From Usnea hakonensis (taxonomy: Eukaryota; Ascomycota; Lecanoromycetes; Lecanorales; Parmeliaceae), in NCBI GenBank assembly GCA_013423325.1, contig BLJB01000255.1:1-36001 (forward strand): a stretch of 36,001 nt of DNA, read 5' to 3'. Below the pieces are notes generated by a model. It had not been told where the DNA came from. It saw only the letters and a list, made by a program, of their open reading frames with translations, and searched no databases. Shown here piece after piece: positions 9,118-19,216 of the stretch (its first letter is position 1; each line of letters opens with the position of its first letter). Position numbers and translations under genes: made by a program.

Positions 9118-10740
9118 TTACGGTCTTGCCATCCCCACTACACCCCTTATCCTCTCCGCACTAGCCACCAACCACGTCCCATCACAGCTCCCATCACCGT
9201 CCGTACCTCTCTTGTTTTGCTTCTTCTTCGCCTTCGCAGCTCGCGCTTTAATGCCCGCCTCGGCTGCCTCCTGCAGACCCGGAGTCCAGGCCAATCCGAC
9301 ATGGTAGTCCAAGAGTCGCAGCAGAGTCTCGACGCACAAGCTGACCCTCGTATTATCCGCAATGCTGCTCGTGTTCGCCGGGTAAGGCAGATAGCTTCTT
9401 TCGAGCACGTCTTGTGAAAGGGTGTCGTTGGGTGGCAGAGGTGCTGATGCTGCGATGAGAGATCGGAGGATATATTGGGAGAGGGATGATGCTGCGGCTG
9501 GCGCGAAGACGCGTAGGGTGGTCGGAGAGATGATGAGGAAGAATGTTGGGATCGAGAGGGCACGGATGTGGTCGAGGAAGTTGTCGTAGAGGGTGTTGAG
9601 GTCTGTGAACTCGTTGGGGAGGACGGCGGATACTCTGGAGAGGAGGGAAAGGAGACGGAGACGCAGGTTGATAGAGTCCATACCACCAAGGTCATCAGCG
9701 ACATTGGGAATGGAGCCTTGTGATTGGGAAGCGGGCTCCGCTGGAGATGAAGAGTCATCGGGTGAATCTTCCAACTCGTCGTCTTCTTCGTCGTCCATGT
9801 AGTCACCGTAGTTGTCGGCTTCAATGTCGATCTTTTCTGCTTTCTTCACTTCGGTATCCTTCTTTAGCTCTTTTGTCTCCTTTTGCCAGATTTCGCCGAA
9901 CTCGGCCACTGACTTTGTCCTGCCATCTGCAAAGATGGCTCTCAATATCTTCCGTTGCCTCCCCGAGGTCGAGATCTCTGAGTTTATGTATTTCATGATC
10001 AAGCTCTTCTCTTTGGATTCATCTCCTTCCCCATGTTCTCTCGTCTCCCAGTCCGCCTCAAGAAGCTCGATGATGAACTTCAACCAAGCGTTCCATCTCT
10101 CCCACCGCCGTTTGTGCAGGATACTGCAGTTGAAGCACCACCCAGCCACCTGCCAGAAATCTTCTGTACGTGCCCACAATGACCCAGCATTCGCCAAGTC
10201 AATGCCAATACCTTCGTTATTTTCACTAGCGGGATTGGCACCTTCGCCTGTGGTCTTTCTTCGCCCACCTCCTCCACGCCGCGATGAATGGCTGGGACTG
10301 TTGAATGCAAAGGCGTCACCAAAGCTTCCATTGACAGGACCAGCATGTTTCAGCAACAGCCGTAGGTATCGAAGGGCAAGATTGGCGGCTTGGATTCGAT
10401 CCAGAGAGTTGGCACGTGTCGTCAGGGTAGGATGAACAATTAAGGTTGCAATCAGGCCAAGGTACTGAGGCGGTGGAAGGAAAGCGGGAAGCGGGCTTGA
10501 AGACGCAGATCCATAAATTAAGAGCGAAGCCAGGAGATTCAGCGCTTGAGAGTAGAGACCCTCCTCGAAATATATCAAGCAATGCTCTTGCAGCTCATAG
10601 GGCAGAGCTCTGACCGCACGATATGAGGGTAGATGGCCATTGAAGCTTGACGTGGTAGGGGAAGCGTCCAATTCTTTGGCTGACTGGGAGGAGCTCAGAA
10701 GAGTCAATGAAGATGTGGGTGGGGAGTTCCTAAGCTGCAT
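9118..10740 (-). CDS. conserved-looking protein of unknown function, 540 aa
   Basis: A single-exon frame of 540 codons runs from an ATG at 10740 (context AAATATGC) to a TAA at 9118-9120. I do not recognise the family. The N-terminal third is mostly helical and hydrophobic-rich (LPYELQEHCLIYFEEGLYSQALNLL). A basic Gly/Arg-rich loop lies near residues 150-165 (RRGGGGRRKTTGEG). A Trp-rich patch follows (DFWQVAGWCFNCSILHKRRW), and a strongly acidic low-complexity stretch lies near 310-345 (YMDDEEDDELEDSPDD). Another helical region follows, ending in a Lys/Arg/Ala-rich segment near 495-512 (KARAAKAKKKQNKRG) that could be a nuclear localisation signal. No signal peptide or membrane span is evident. 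The length, the helical pattern and the charge segregation argue for a real nuclear or cytosolic protein, but no function can be stated. Confidence 0.8.
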   Translation of the reverse strand: MQLRNSPPTSSLTLLSSSQSAKELDASPTTSSFNGHLPSYRAVRALPYELQEHCLIYFEEGLYSQALNLLASLLIYGSASSSPLPAFLPPPQYLGLIATLIVHPTLTTRANSLDRIQAANLALRYLRLLLKHAGPVNGSFGDAFAFNSPSHSSRRGGGGRRKTTGEGANPASENNEGIGIDLANAGSLWARTEDFWQVAGWCFNCSILHKRRWERWNAWLKFIIELLEADWETREHGEGDESKEKSLIMKYINSEISTSGRQRKILRAIFADGRTKSVAEFGEIWQKETKELKKDTEVKKAEKIDIEADNYGDYMDDEEDDELEDSPDDSSSPAEPASQSQGSIPNVADDLGGMDSINLRLRLLSLLSRVSAVLPNEFTDLNTLYDNFLDHIRALSIPTFFLIISPTTLRVFAPAAASSLSQYILRSLIAASAPLPPNDTLSQDVLERSYLPYPANTSSIADNTRVSLCVETLLRLLDYHVGLAWTPGLQEAAEAGIKARAAKAKKKQNKRGTDGDGSCDGTWLVASAERIRGVVGMARP

Positions 10741-12056
10741 ATTTCATCGTTGGAGGATGAAGTAGCCCTTCACGTTGTCAATTGCTGACACGAAGCATCA
10801 AAGATATACTACAGCTGATGTGATGGCAATGATGGACCGCGGCCGCGTTCAAGCGCGTTCCCCTAAAAGTAAGCGTCCTATGCTTAATATCCGCCCTGTA
10901 TCTTAAATAAGGTGCATAAAGTAAGGTAATTTTATGGTCACAACTTCTGACTCCTCGGACGAAAAAAAGAAGATAACACCACTCCACCATTGGATCAGCG
11001 CCATCAGGAATCGAACCTGATGATGGGGAAAAATAAGCAGCGACCAGAGATCTACATTTGCTAGCGGTCCTTGTTTCTCCCGAAGTCCGAGGAGTGGCAC
11101 AGTATGAATGTGCAGTGGGCATAGAAAGTCAGCAGCCGTCACGCATTGAGTAAGGTATACTCCGTACGGACGTAGAGTACACGGACCCGTTGTCCACGAT
11201 GGATGCAGCATCCTGGCAGGCGGTGTATTACCTAACGTTAAGGGCTTACAAAAGAAAAATTGTATCCTAAACACCATTATGGTAGCTCTCACTCTGATGC
11301 TCAGAGGCTTTGGGTTTCTGATCACACATCATCAATTTCGGCCCTGTCTTTACATGCTCGATCATCAATATGGCCGTTCCGCTCAGCATACGCCTGACCG
11401 CCTCTGATAAGATATCCGTACCCGGATGCGAAGCTGCTATACGGAAATACAAAGGATGGTCGATTACCGTCTCAAGCATGGAGATGCGATTCCAAAGAAG
11501 ATGATCTATTTGCAGTTGGCTGGTATTGGCCAATGCCATCGGGACATGGCTTTTTGGCAGCTTCCTCGGTCATCTAATCTTTGAGCTTATCGACAAATCA
11601 TCCATCCGCTCCTTTCCTAAAGGCAGCTTCGTCCAAGGGTTCCTCGGCTGAGTCACGGTGCTCGTCACTTTACAATGATTAGGAATTATCAGCATCAGCA
11701 CCGAGGCGAGTGTTTTCTGTATCAAGGAAGTGCAAGAACCGTCATTTCTTTGATCCTTCGTCTCCGGACCCTTTCGAACGCCCGCTAAAGGTAATCTTAT
11801 CCGTCCATTAGTGCCAAGCCCTTGATAATCTTCAGTTTCATAATCATCCTGCGACCGGCTCACGGCAAAAGAGCGCTATTTATTCTTCTTGACATTATAT
11901 CTAGGAGTGACATCTTCTACCATTCCCTTCGCACAACACTTGCAACAATAATCGCTATCGACCAACAACCGTCTCCTGATAGAGTCATCCTAATCCGTAC
12001 CCCAACTACTCTTGTTCTTCATTACTACCGGCTTATCCTCCTAAAACATCAACAAA
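10741..12056. other. divergent intergenic region with small unassigned frames
   Basis: About 1.3 kb lies between the starts of the 540-aa gene (-) and the aldolase (+), so it should hold both promoters. Minus-strand frames at 11863-11570 (97 codons) and 11539-11267 (90 codons) are the best candidates for a missed or decayed gene. I see no known domain in them and no splice junctions that clearly join them. A hairpin with an inverted repeat at 10950-11096 is listed separately. The last 60 bp before 12057 are pyrimidine-rich and end in CAACAAAATGG, a good start context for the aldolase. Confidence 0.5.
10950..11096. repeat. inverted repeat enclosing a B-box-like hairpin
   Basis: ACTCCTCGGAC near 10950-10960 is matched by its exact complement GTCCGAGGAGT near 11085-11095. 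Inside, 11002-11022 folds into a perfect 7-bp stem with a 7-nt loop, which on the minus strand reads GGTTCGATTCC, identical to a Pol III B box. About 45 nt further along the minus strand is a run of seven T (a run of A at 10962-10968 on the plus strand), resembling a Pol III terminator. No tRNA acceptor stem or convincing A box was found, so I do not call it a tRNA. It could be a small structured RNA, a MITE, or chance. Confidence 0.3.
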
Positions 12057-13094
12057 ATGGCGACATCTAGGGCCGCTAGATCGGCCGCTGGCGAGGGCAT
12101 GGCAGCCTACCGAGCAACTTCTCTATTCCAGCCCAGCCATGTGCGTGAAGCAATCCGTGATGCCCACGAAGGCAGGATCGCCCCTCTCACGGGTCTGTAC
12201 CTCGCTTTGAGCACTGTTCCTACGGCACGGTTCACCGCACCACTTGGCTTTGATGCCATTTGGATCGATTGGGAGCATTCTTCTTGTGGCGTCGAAACCA
12301 TGACCACAGTATGAAAGAAATCCTTTTCCAAGCGATGTAGCCTCATTTGGTGTCCAGATGGTCCACGAAGTACAATTCATGAGTGAGGGCAGAACCATTC
12401 CCTGGGTCCGGTATGGCCTTCGACCACCAGTGTTTTCAACAACACATCCCTGACATGCAAAACGATTAGTGTTCCAGGTCACGATCATGCCGCCATCGGC
12501 TTCGCCCTCGACGCCGGCGCCTCAATCGTGATACCACAAGTCAACACCGTCGCCGAAGCCCAGCACGCCGTCTCTTCCGCCAAATTCGGCGACCGAAACC
12601 GCGGCACCCGCTCCGCCCCTCCCTTCCGCCTCACCCCGGGCGTCTCCGACGCGCCCAGCGACCCCAGCGTCACCATCCACGAGAACCTGAACCGCCAAGC
12701 CGCCGTCATGATCCAGATCGAAACCCGCGAGGCAATCGACAACCTCGACGACATCCTCACCGCCGTCCCGGACATTGACATCGTCTGGCTCGGCACTCTC
12801 GACATCCGCGTGACCATGGGCTTGGCCTCTATGTCCGGTCCGGAACCAGAGTTCGCCGAAGTCTCCGCTAAATTCGCGAGCATCCTCAAGAAACACAACA
12901 AGCCGCGCGGAGGCGTGGTGTTGGGCTCGCCCGAGGTCATGAAGGAAGTCGGTAAGAATAATTCCATTAATTTTACAGGGGTTGATGTGATGGGGTTTAT
13001 GGAAATGGCCAAAACCCTGCCCGCGGTCAAGAAACTGTTCCCACCCAAGAAGATGACGGTGGATGCGCCTACCAATGGTGCAATGAAACATTAG
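12057..13094 (+). CDS. HpcH/HpaI-family aldolase (2-dehydro-3-deoxyglucarate aldolase type)
   Basis: Members of this class II aldolase family cleave or form 2-keto-3-deoxy acids using pyruvate and a divalent metal; the substrate here is unknown. Exons are 12057-12308, 12358-12410 and 12470-13094, giving 309 aa. Visible motifs are FDAIWIDWEHSSCG with the catalytic-base His near residue 80, WVRVPGHDHAAIGFALDAGASIVIPQV with the conserved Arg, MIQIETREAI with the metal-ligand Glu, and IDIVWLGTLDIRV with the metal-ligand Asp. The second intron uses donor GTATGG and acceptor TAG at 12469, which rebuilds the conserved RVPGHDH. The branch CTGAC precedes that acceptor. The first half of exon 3 is very GC-rich with C-ending codons, which produces long but meaningless antisense frames. 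No signal peptide is seen, so it is probably cytosolic. Confidence 0.9.
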
Positions 13095-13129
13095 CCGAGA
13101 GGACAATGATCCGACTTCTCGTGCTGGGT

Positions 13130-13164
<35 letters not shown>

Positions 13165-13712
13165 TTAGGAANNGGGCTTTTTTTTTTTTTTTTTTTTTTT
13201 TTTTTGTTTCAAAGTCAGGAAAAACATGTACATGGTCTTGTTTTCTCGAGCATTGTCGGCCTGAGAAGCTTGTGTACGCTTACAATTGATTTCGTGCGGA
13301 CCAGGGACATTAGATCGTGTATCATCAAGGTACTGGTGGTTTTTCGTACATAGATTTATAGACTTGGTAAGACGGTGCAGACAGAAAAAAAAGACTTTGG
13401 ATTCAGTTCGTGCTGTTTGGGAAGATTGTGAAGTGGTGACTTACAAACTACCAAAGCCCGTTCAGGAATGCCAGTTTCATTTAGAATATAGAGCTAGTGC
13501 TTGGTTGTATCAAGTGTTCTTCGGTTCATATGGGCTTTGACTGTTGACAAATATGGATTCCATATCCTTTGATCGAATTAGCAAGGTGAACGGTGACCGG
13601 CACGATAGAGCCATATTGCTAATGATCCTTCGCCTGGAATTGGTACATAATCACCGACCCGATGCTTCCGATTCGCCTTCCTACTCCCTCGAATAGAGCC
13701 ACCTAAAGCTAC
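13095..13712. other. convergent 3' spacer with T tracts
   Basis: This 618-bp spacer separates the 3' ends of the aldolase (+) and prp24 (-). It contains two long T homopolymers around an NN placeholder, listed separately. The remainder is balanced DNA with small frames that carry no recognisable motif. It presumably contains both 3' UTRs. Confidence 0.6.
13134..13220. other. paired T27/T28 homopolymers around an NN assembly join
   Basis: T27 (13134-13160) is followed by AAAGTTAGGAA, then NN at 13172-13173, then GGGC, T28 (13178-13205) and GTTTCAAAGTCAGGAAA. The sequence after each T tract is nearly the same (AAAGTTAGGAA and AAAGTCAGGAAA), and both tracts follow a GC-containing lead. This looks like one homopolymer assembled twice from two contig ends, so the true locus probably has a single T tract. 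Confidence 0.7.
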
Positions 13713-16700
13713 TCAAGCGTCATCCTTCTTGAGGAACATAGCCTTGAACTCGGCATTACTCTTCGCCTTCGCCTTCTCCTCTCCTTCCGCCCCTCCATTC
13801 ATCTCCCCAACTTTTTCGCGCTCCCCATCATTCGTCGCTCTCGATCCGCTCAAGCCCACTCCTCCCCTCTTAATCCCCAACCCGCCCTTACCACCCCTTC
13901 TCCCCCCAGGCTGACCGGGCCTTCGTATTGATACCGGTCCCTGTAGCTGTGCGTTTGTGGTTTTGGCCGCTGCGCCGACTGGTAAACGATCGCTGCGATA
14001 TTCTGCTTGCTGCTTATTCAATTCATTTACTGTTCCAACACGTATCTGCCTTTCGGGCGCTATCTCATGCCCGTCAAGTGCCAGCGACGCTTTCCCTACG
14101 GAGGCTTCATCTTTGTACTCGATGATTGCTCCCTGATGATTCGGTCTGAGAGAGATCTTGACCAGTTCCCCGTAAGGTTCTACAAGAGCTCGCACTCGGG
14201 CGTCATTGAGCGTATCTGGTATATTAAGGAGCGCGAGGGTACGGGATTGGATTTCCGAGAATTTAGACTGGCCTGCTGAGTTGGTAGGAGGGGTAGGCGA
14301 GGCGGCACTATGGGTGTTGCCATTCGTACGTGGAGGCGGGGAAGTAGTGCCGCGTTGGGACGTCGAGGTAGAGGTGATTATTCGATTCTGCTTGCGCTTG
14401 GACACATCGTTGGTAGAGATCGAGACGTTCAAGACGCGATTTGCAAGTGTTGTGAGGTTCATTTCGAGCGCCGCTTCGGCGTCATCCTGCCAAGGTATTA
14501 GAGAGGATACCGAGAATACAATTGATGGAGTCGAGCTTACTTTACTTCGGAAGACTACATAAGCTATCCCTTTACTGATGCCATCAACTCTGGTAAGTAT
14601 TCTTACGCTCTCAATGTAACCGTACTTCTTGAAGGCTTGTTTGATGTCCGCCCTGGTTGTGTTTTTATCGAGATTGACCAAGTAGAGCTCACGACCGTCA
14701 TAAATGGCGCCCTCCCTTGGTTTCTTACGTCCCGGATCCGAGATTTTGGCTAAGAGTTTCAGGTTGTCTGCAAGGTCCTCACCGTCAAGTTCGGTGGCTG
14801 ACTGAGCTTCAGACGACGATTTGAATTGGACGTAGCAGAATCGCCGGTGCGTGTCGAACTTCAGAGACGGGAAGCGTACGTCAACGATCTCTCCATACTG
14901 AAATGGGTCAGCCTCTTCAGAATCTATTCTCAAAGAGGGATCTCACCTTTTGAAATTTATTCCGTATCCAAGCCTCATCAGCAACAGGAGGAAAATTGCA
15001 AACGTACAGTGTCGACCCTAAGTCAATTTGAATTTCGATTACTCTGCCGTCAATCGTCTTCATGTCTTTTGTCTGCGCGGTCAGGACATCTTCCTTCGAT
15101 TCGAACTCAATGGATGCCGTCGTTGATCGACCATCAGCCTCTGGTATGAGCTTTAGGCTGTTTATCGTGCCGCACTATTAGAAAATCAGCACGTAGTGAA
15201 TGTATGTCAAGGCTGTGGCACTCACATCTCGGAAGTACTGTCGCAGCCTTGTCTCAGTGGTCTCGAAAGGGAGATTCTTAACCACAACAGTGGCGTTTTC
15301 ACGATCACGTTTGAGGGTCGAAGGACCTGCCTTGTGTTCCTCTTCAACTTGCAATTCTGTTGACTCGGAGACATCTGGTCGACTCCTTTTGCTGAACCCT
15401 GCCTCATCTACGTCCTCCCGCTTCCGCTTGCTGGAAACCTCGCTGTCATCGTGAAAGTGTGCGGGATCTTGCCGGGCTTGCGTCTGCTGCTCCTGCTGTA
15501 ATGCTTCTGATTGCGCCTTCTCCCATGCTGCGTAAGCCTCCTTTTCTCTCCTCTTCTGCACAGCTCTTTTAGCTTTCCAGACTTGTGCAACTGAGTTCTG
15601 AAGTTCCTCGGCATCCTCATTGTCCTCGCAATGATGTTGAAAAGTCTCGATAACTTTTTCCGGCCAGTCCAGGTCTGGCCTCTTCATTGCTTGTTGCAGT
15701 ACCTTCGTGGCCTCGGTGGGCTTGCAGGGCCGTCCACTACTGTTGGGATCGGTCTCAGTGTACACAAGCTTGCTCCAGGTATTCATCTCCCAGAGGTAGA
15801 AGCGAAGCCAAAATTCGTAGCTATCACCATTCTTGGTTATCAACTTCTTCCAAGACTCCCTGGCGCCTTCCCAGTTGCGACACTGAGTCAGATATCTTAT
15901 ATAAATTTTCTCTAAACGATATTCTGGATCCCCTTGATACTTTGTGCCATACTTCGTGCGGCCCATGTTATCCATGTCCTCAATTGCAGAACGAATGCCG
16001 ACCTCTGCCACGTCCATATCTTCATCTGTAGAATCTGGATGGAACGCCCGCCGTCTGAGAAAGCCGCACCATGCAGTACTGATTTTGAGCACCTCTTCCA
16101 GGCCTTGAGCATCAAGGAGACCGGTACTTGTTGCTTTGTGCTTGATATGTCCAATCTCAGGAAATGCCCGATTTTCAGTTTCTGCCGACAAGAGGAGCTG
16201 TGACCATAAAGTTCCCGACCAAGGGCAATGACGAGTCGCCTTTTCCAGAACAGGAAGTACTGATATATCACGGCGACGATGAGTTGTAGATTCTTCAACC
16301 AGGAACATAGCATAGCCCTCCCATAATCCAGAGTTGGAAGGGAATCGAAGAGTAGCCCGTCGATAAATAGCATTTGCAAGGTCGAACTTGAAGCTATGTT
16401 TCTTCCGGCTTTGGAATAGCTCCCAATCGATGTAGTCATTGTACGCCTTCATTTCGACGTCTTCGTCATGCTTCTCGCCTGCGCGCATGACCTCTAATTC
16501 CCTGGCCTCGCGTGAGCTGAACGTTTGTTTGGCTTCTAAACCCAGTCTGTTCGCTGTGACCATCGTAACTTCGTACTGCGCATTATCGTATCTCGAGACA
16601 AAGTTAGAGTAGGCTTGGAAAGTTTGGTCCCACGTCGCGTGAGGCGTTTGAAGGCGATTAATGAAGTGATACTGCGTATCATTGATAGCCTCCTGCAGAG

Positions 16701-17838
16701 GAGACGACGCGAGCTCCAGCATCAGCAATTCCGTCCACATGTCCCAGATGAGGTGGCTGTCATTGATCCGCCACTTCGTTTCTTGTTCTGCGCACTTCCA
16801 GACTTGCATCATTTGCGGCCAGCTAAAGACCTCTCCAGCCACCATCCTATATTCCTCAGGCAGCACATGCTGTGCTGGGCTCGTCCCGACACTGGACACC
16901 CTCTGATCTTGGGGATTCGCCTGTTTGTACTGCGACAGCATCCACTGGCCGTATGCCAGCCATAGTTTTGTACTTCCAGGCTCTTCATCCACTCCTTTTT
17001 GGCACAACTCCATGACCGATATCCTATCCTCGAGTGAGCTCGCAAGTAGTGATTGATCTTGTATCCAATCCGTCCACAGATCCTCTCCAAGGGCAAATCT
17101 GGAGCTCATAGTTTCTCTCGCGCTTTGTAGGTCTTGAAGCAGGTCATAGGAGGCCGGCGATCGGACAAGGGAATGGTTGGTCAGACCTTGATGCAAGATC
17201 TTGATGAGTTGGACATGGGATTCATAAGCAAATGGGTTGGCGGTCAGGTATTCGACTAGCTGAGTTACTGTCTGAAGATCGGCTTCCGAGAGAGCTTTCG
17301 TTGAGTACCTTCGCGGTGAAAGGGTCTCAGCTTGTCCATCTGTCATTGCCATGTCAAACGATCCTCCCTTTAGCGGACCCGAGACTGTTGGTCTTGACAT
17401 TGCCTGGAGACCTGGACGGATTGCTGCTGAGGATGTAGGGTGATCGTATATTTCCGCGCTTCGCAGGCCACCAGCATTTGCCCGTGCGGTTTGCTGATGA
17501 TGTTGCATGGAAGCCAGGTCGGCTAAGGTATCCATACCCGGTGTTGAGGGTTGCCTACTTGTGCGAGGGCCATCGCCAGGCGATGTGCTAGTAGCACCGA
17601 TTCGCGTGCCCAAGGCAGCCGGACTCATGGCGGATGACGTCGGGGTAGCATTTTGTGCCTGTAGGGTGGCGCTTTGCTGTAGGGTGGAAGGAGGAAGGGT
17701 GGTGTGGGCAAGAGGTGAAGGTTGATTCGCTTTGGATGTACGTGGCTTTCGTGGTTTTTTGACAGAGGCAGGCTTGACGGGCGGAGCGGGGTGGCCGCGA
17801 GGAGTTTCTTGGGGGGAGAGCAAGAGATTGATGTCCAT
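13713..17838 (-). CDS. prp24: Prp24 / SART3-like U6 snRNP and U4-U6 annealing factor
   Basis: Prp24 binds U6 snRNA and promotes its pairing with U4 during spliceosome recycling in the nucleus. Minus-strand exons are 17838-15226, 15174-14947, 14897-14541 and 14486-13713, giving 1323 aa. Residues 1-190 are low-complexity (Pro/Ser/Thr, with a basic KKPRKPRTSK patch). About 190-780 is a HAT-repeat array (Trp/Tyr-rich helical pairs such as LWLAYGQWML and SYEFWLRFYLWEM). A charged linker leads to four RRMs: about 850-915 (TVVVKNLPFE), 919-995 (STLYVCNFPP), 1009-1085 (RELYLVNLDKN) and 1130-1200 (RTLALLNIPD, less canonical). The end SNAEFKAMFLKK is the Lsm-interaction motif that contacts the Lsm2-8 ring. 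Introns 1 and 2 fall inside RRM1 and between the helix and strand of RRM2; intron 3, inside RRM3, is 54 nt and stop-free. Treating the long exons as separate genes would split the protein. Confidence 0.93.
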
Positions 17839-19216
17839 GATTAGTAGTGCTTTAGAGTAAAAGGTACTTAGTGGTTCAGGTTCGGTTGATCAACCGATCA
17901 ACCGAGCAACTTGTTATGCACGGTTGAGAGTAGAGGCCAATGACAGTGACCGTTTGTAATAATCGAAGGCAATGTTGGCCGCGGGCAAGAGCAAGCGACG
18001 GCACTGATGGAAGGCGCTCGGTCTCGAATCACCGTCGACTAATTAAAGTAAAGTAAGGTAAGGTGATAAGTAATAAATGAATCCAGCCCTTCGTCAAGCA
18101 TCGCGTACTCTACCCTGTACCACACCACTTTGTCGCCGAGAGAGACCGAGATATTCGGTATGAGAAAGGGAAGATTTGATAATAATTTTTTATTCTTTAG
18201 GAGGATGGATGTACTCCGTAAACGGGATAGCTTTTAACGAGTCGATCATCATACGGCCCGACCCCAAGATTTCCATTTCGATTTCAAGCCTTCAAGACTC
18301 GCGAGCCTTGCAACTGACACACCACGTTCACTGTTCGATGTCCCCGAGTCACCTTGGTCAATTTTATTCTCTTCCCTCCCCAGCTCTGATGAGGATGTTA
18401 TAATAAAATAAGCAAGCTTCACCGACATTCAACAAATATAAGAAACGTCCATCAGAATGGAGCAGGCGCCGTCACGGCAACTACTGGTGGAAATCAAACT
18501 ACTTTCCGGCATGACGCAGTATGCTTACCAACTTCCTTGCTTGGACCCTTCTAGATTCTTATCTGCTATACAATCTAGCCCTGATGCCCAAGCTCACATT
18601 ACACAGAAGAAATACAACCACGGTTGGATACGATTCCTAGTTATTTACGAGTCCTACAGTGGAGCCAGTGAACCTCTTTTATCACTTATCAAAGTTCCCC
18701 CCTCCGCAATCCTCTTTGGTTGTTGAAATAGCGAGGAGCAGTAACCATCATGTCCTTTTTCCTTGACCCTTTGCCTCGAGAGCAGCACTACATGTCAGAA
18801 TTTATTTTCCACACACTAGCGAACACGTGTGCCCGGAAGGGTAATAACAAAGTCTTGGCTCGGCTTGCAACAAGAACCTCATCTGGACATCCGCATGACT
18901 AACATACTGACCGCCAACGTTGCTCGTCTCGCTTACGTCTCTTGCTCGACTCTCCTCGGCTTTGATTACTATCTTCGCCGAGGTACCGACTGATGACTCC
19001 TTTACAAACTTATGAATGGGGGTATCAGTATCAAGGGATTTCGTCTTTTTAGCAAACTTTTGCTTTCTAATCTGAACTGCTTTCTAGTGTGACGCTAGAG
19101 AGTCGATTTCATTATCCGTTGTTCGTTATGCCTTTATATCTCTCTATGTGTAATTCCACGTCTCACTTTGTCTTCTGTGGGGAGTTTGATATACGTTCTC
19201 AATTCCAAAATCAGAT
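17839..19216. other. divergent intergenic region prp24 to MFS gene
   Basis: About 1.4 kb presumably holds both promoters. A short frame at 18457-18726 (+, 89 codons, in a fair ATG context and preceded by a TATAAG-like stretch at about 18439) could be a small gene. It has no recognisable domain, so I do not call it. A run of AAGTAAAGTAAGGTAAGG near 18046-18063 is a loose short repeat. The final 90 bp contain an upstream ATG at 19130 whose frame overlaps the MFS start. Confidence 0.5.

Noticed and set aside
11002..11100. A tRNA gene on the minus strand
   Set aside because: The T-arm-like hairpin and B box are good, but no sequence upstream pairs with the expected acceptor strand and no A box or anticodon arm could be built.
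12952..12978. A 27-nt intron-like stretch (GTAAGA...ACAG) in the aldolase
   Set aside because: It is shorter than any credible fungal intron, and the encoded residues fit between the family's VGK and GVDV positions, so it is read as coding.
12485..13106. Two long minus-strand frames (about 195 codons each) opposite the aldolase
   Set aside because: They are antisense shadows of the GC-rich, C-ending codons of aldolase exon 3. The plus strand carries the conserved family motifs.
18457..18726. 89-codon plus-strand frame between prp24 and the MFS gene
   Set aside because: A fair start context but no family resemblance and no supporting splice or codon signal. It cannot be told from chance.
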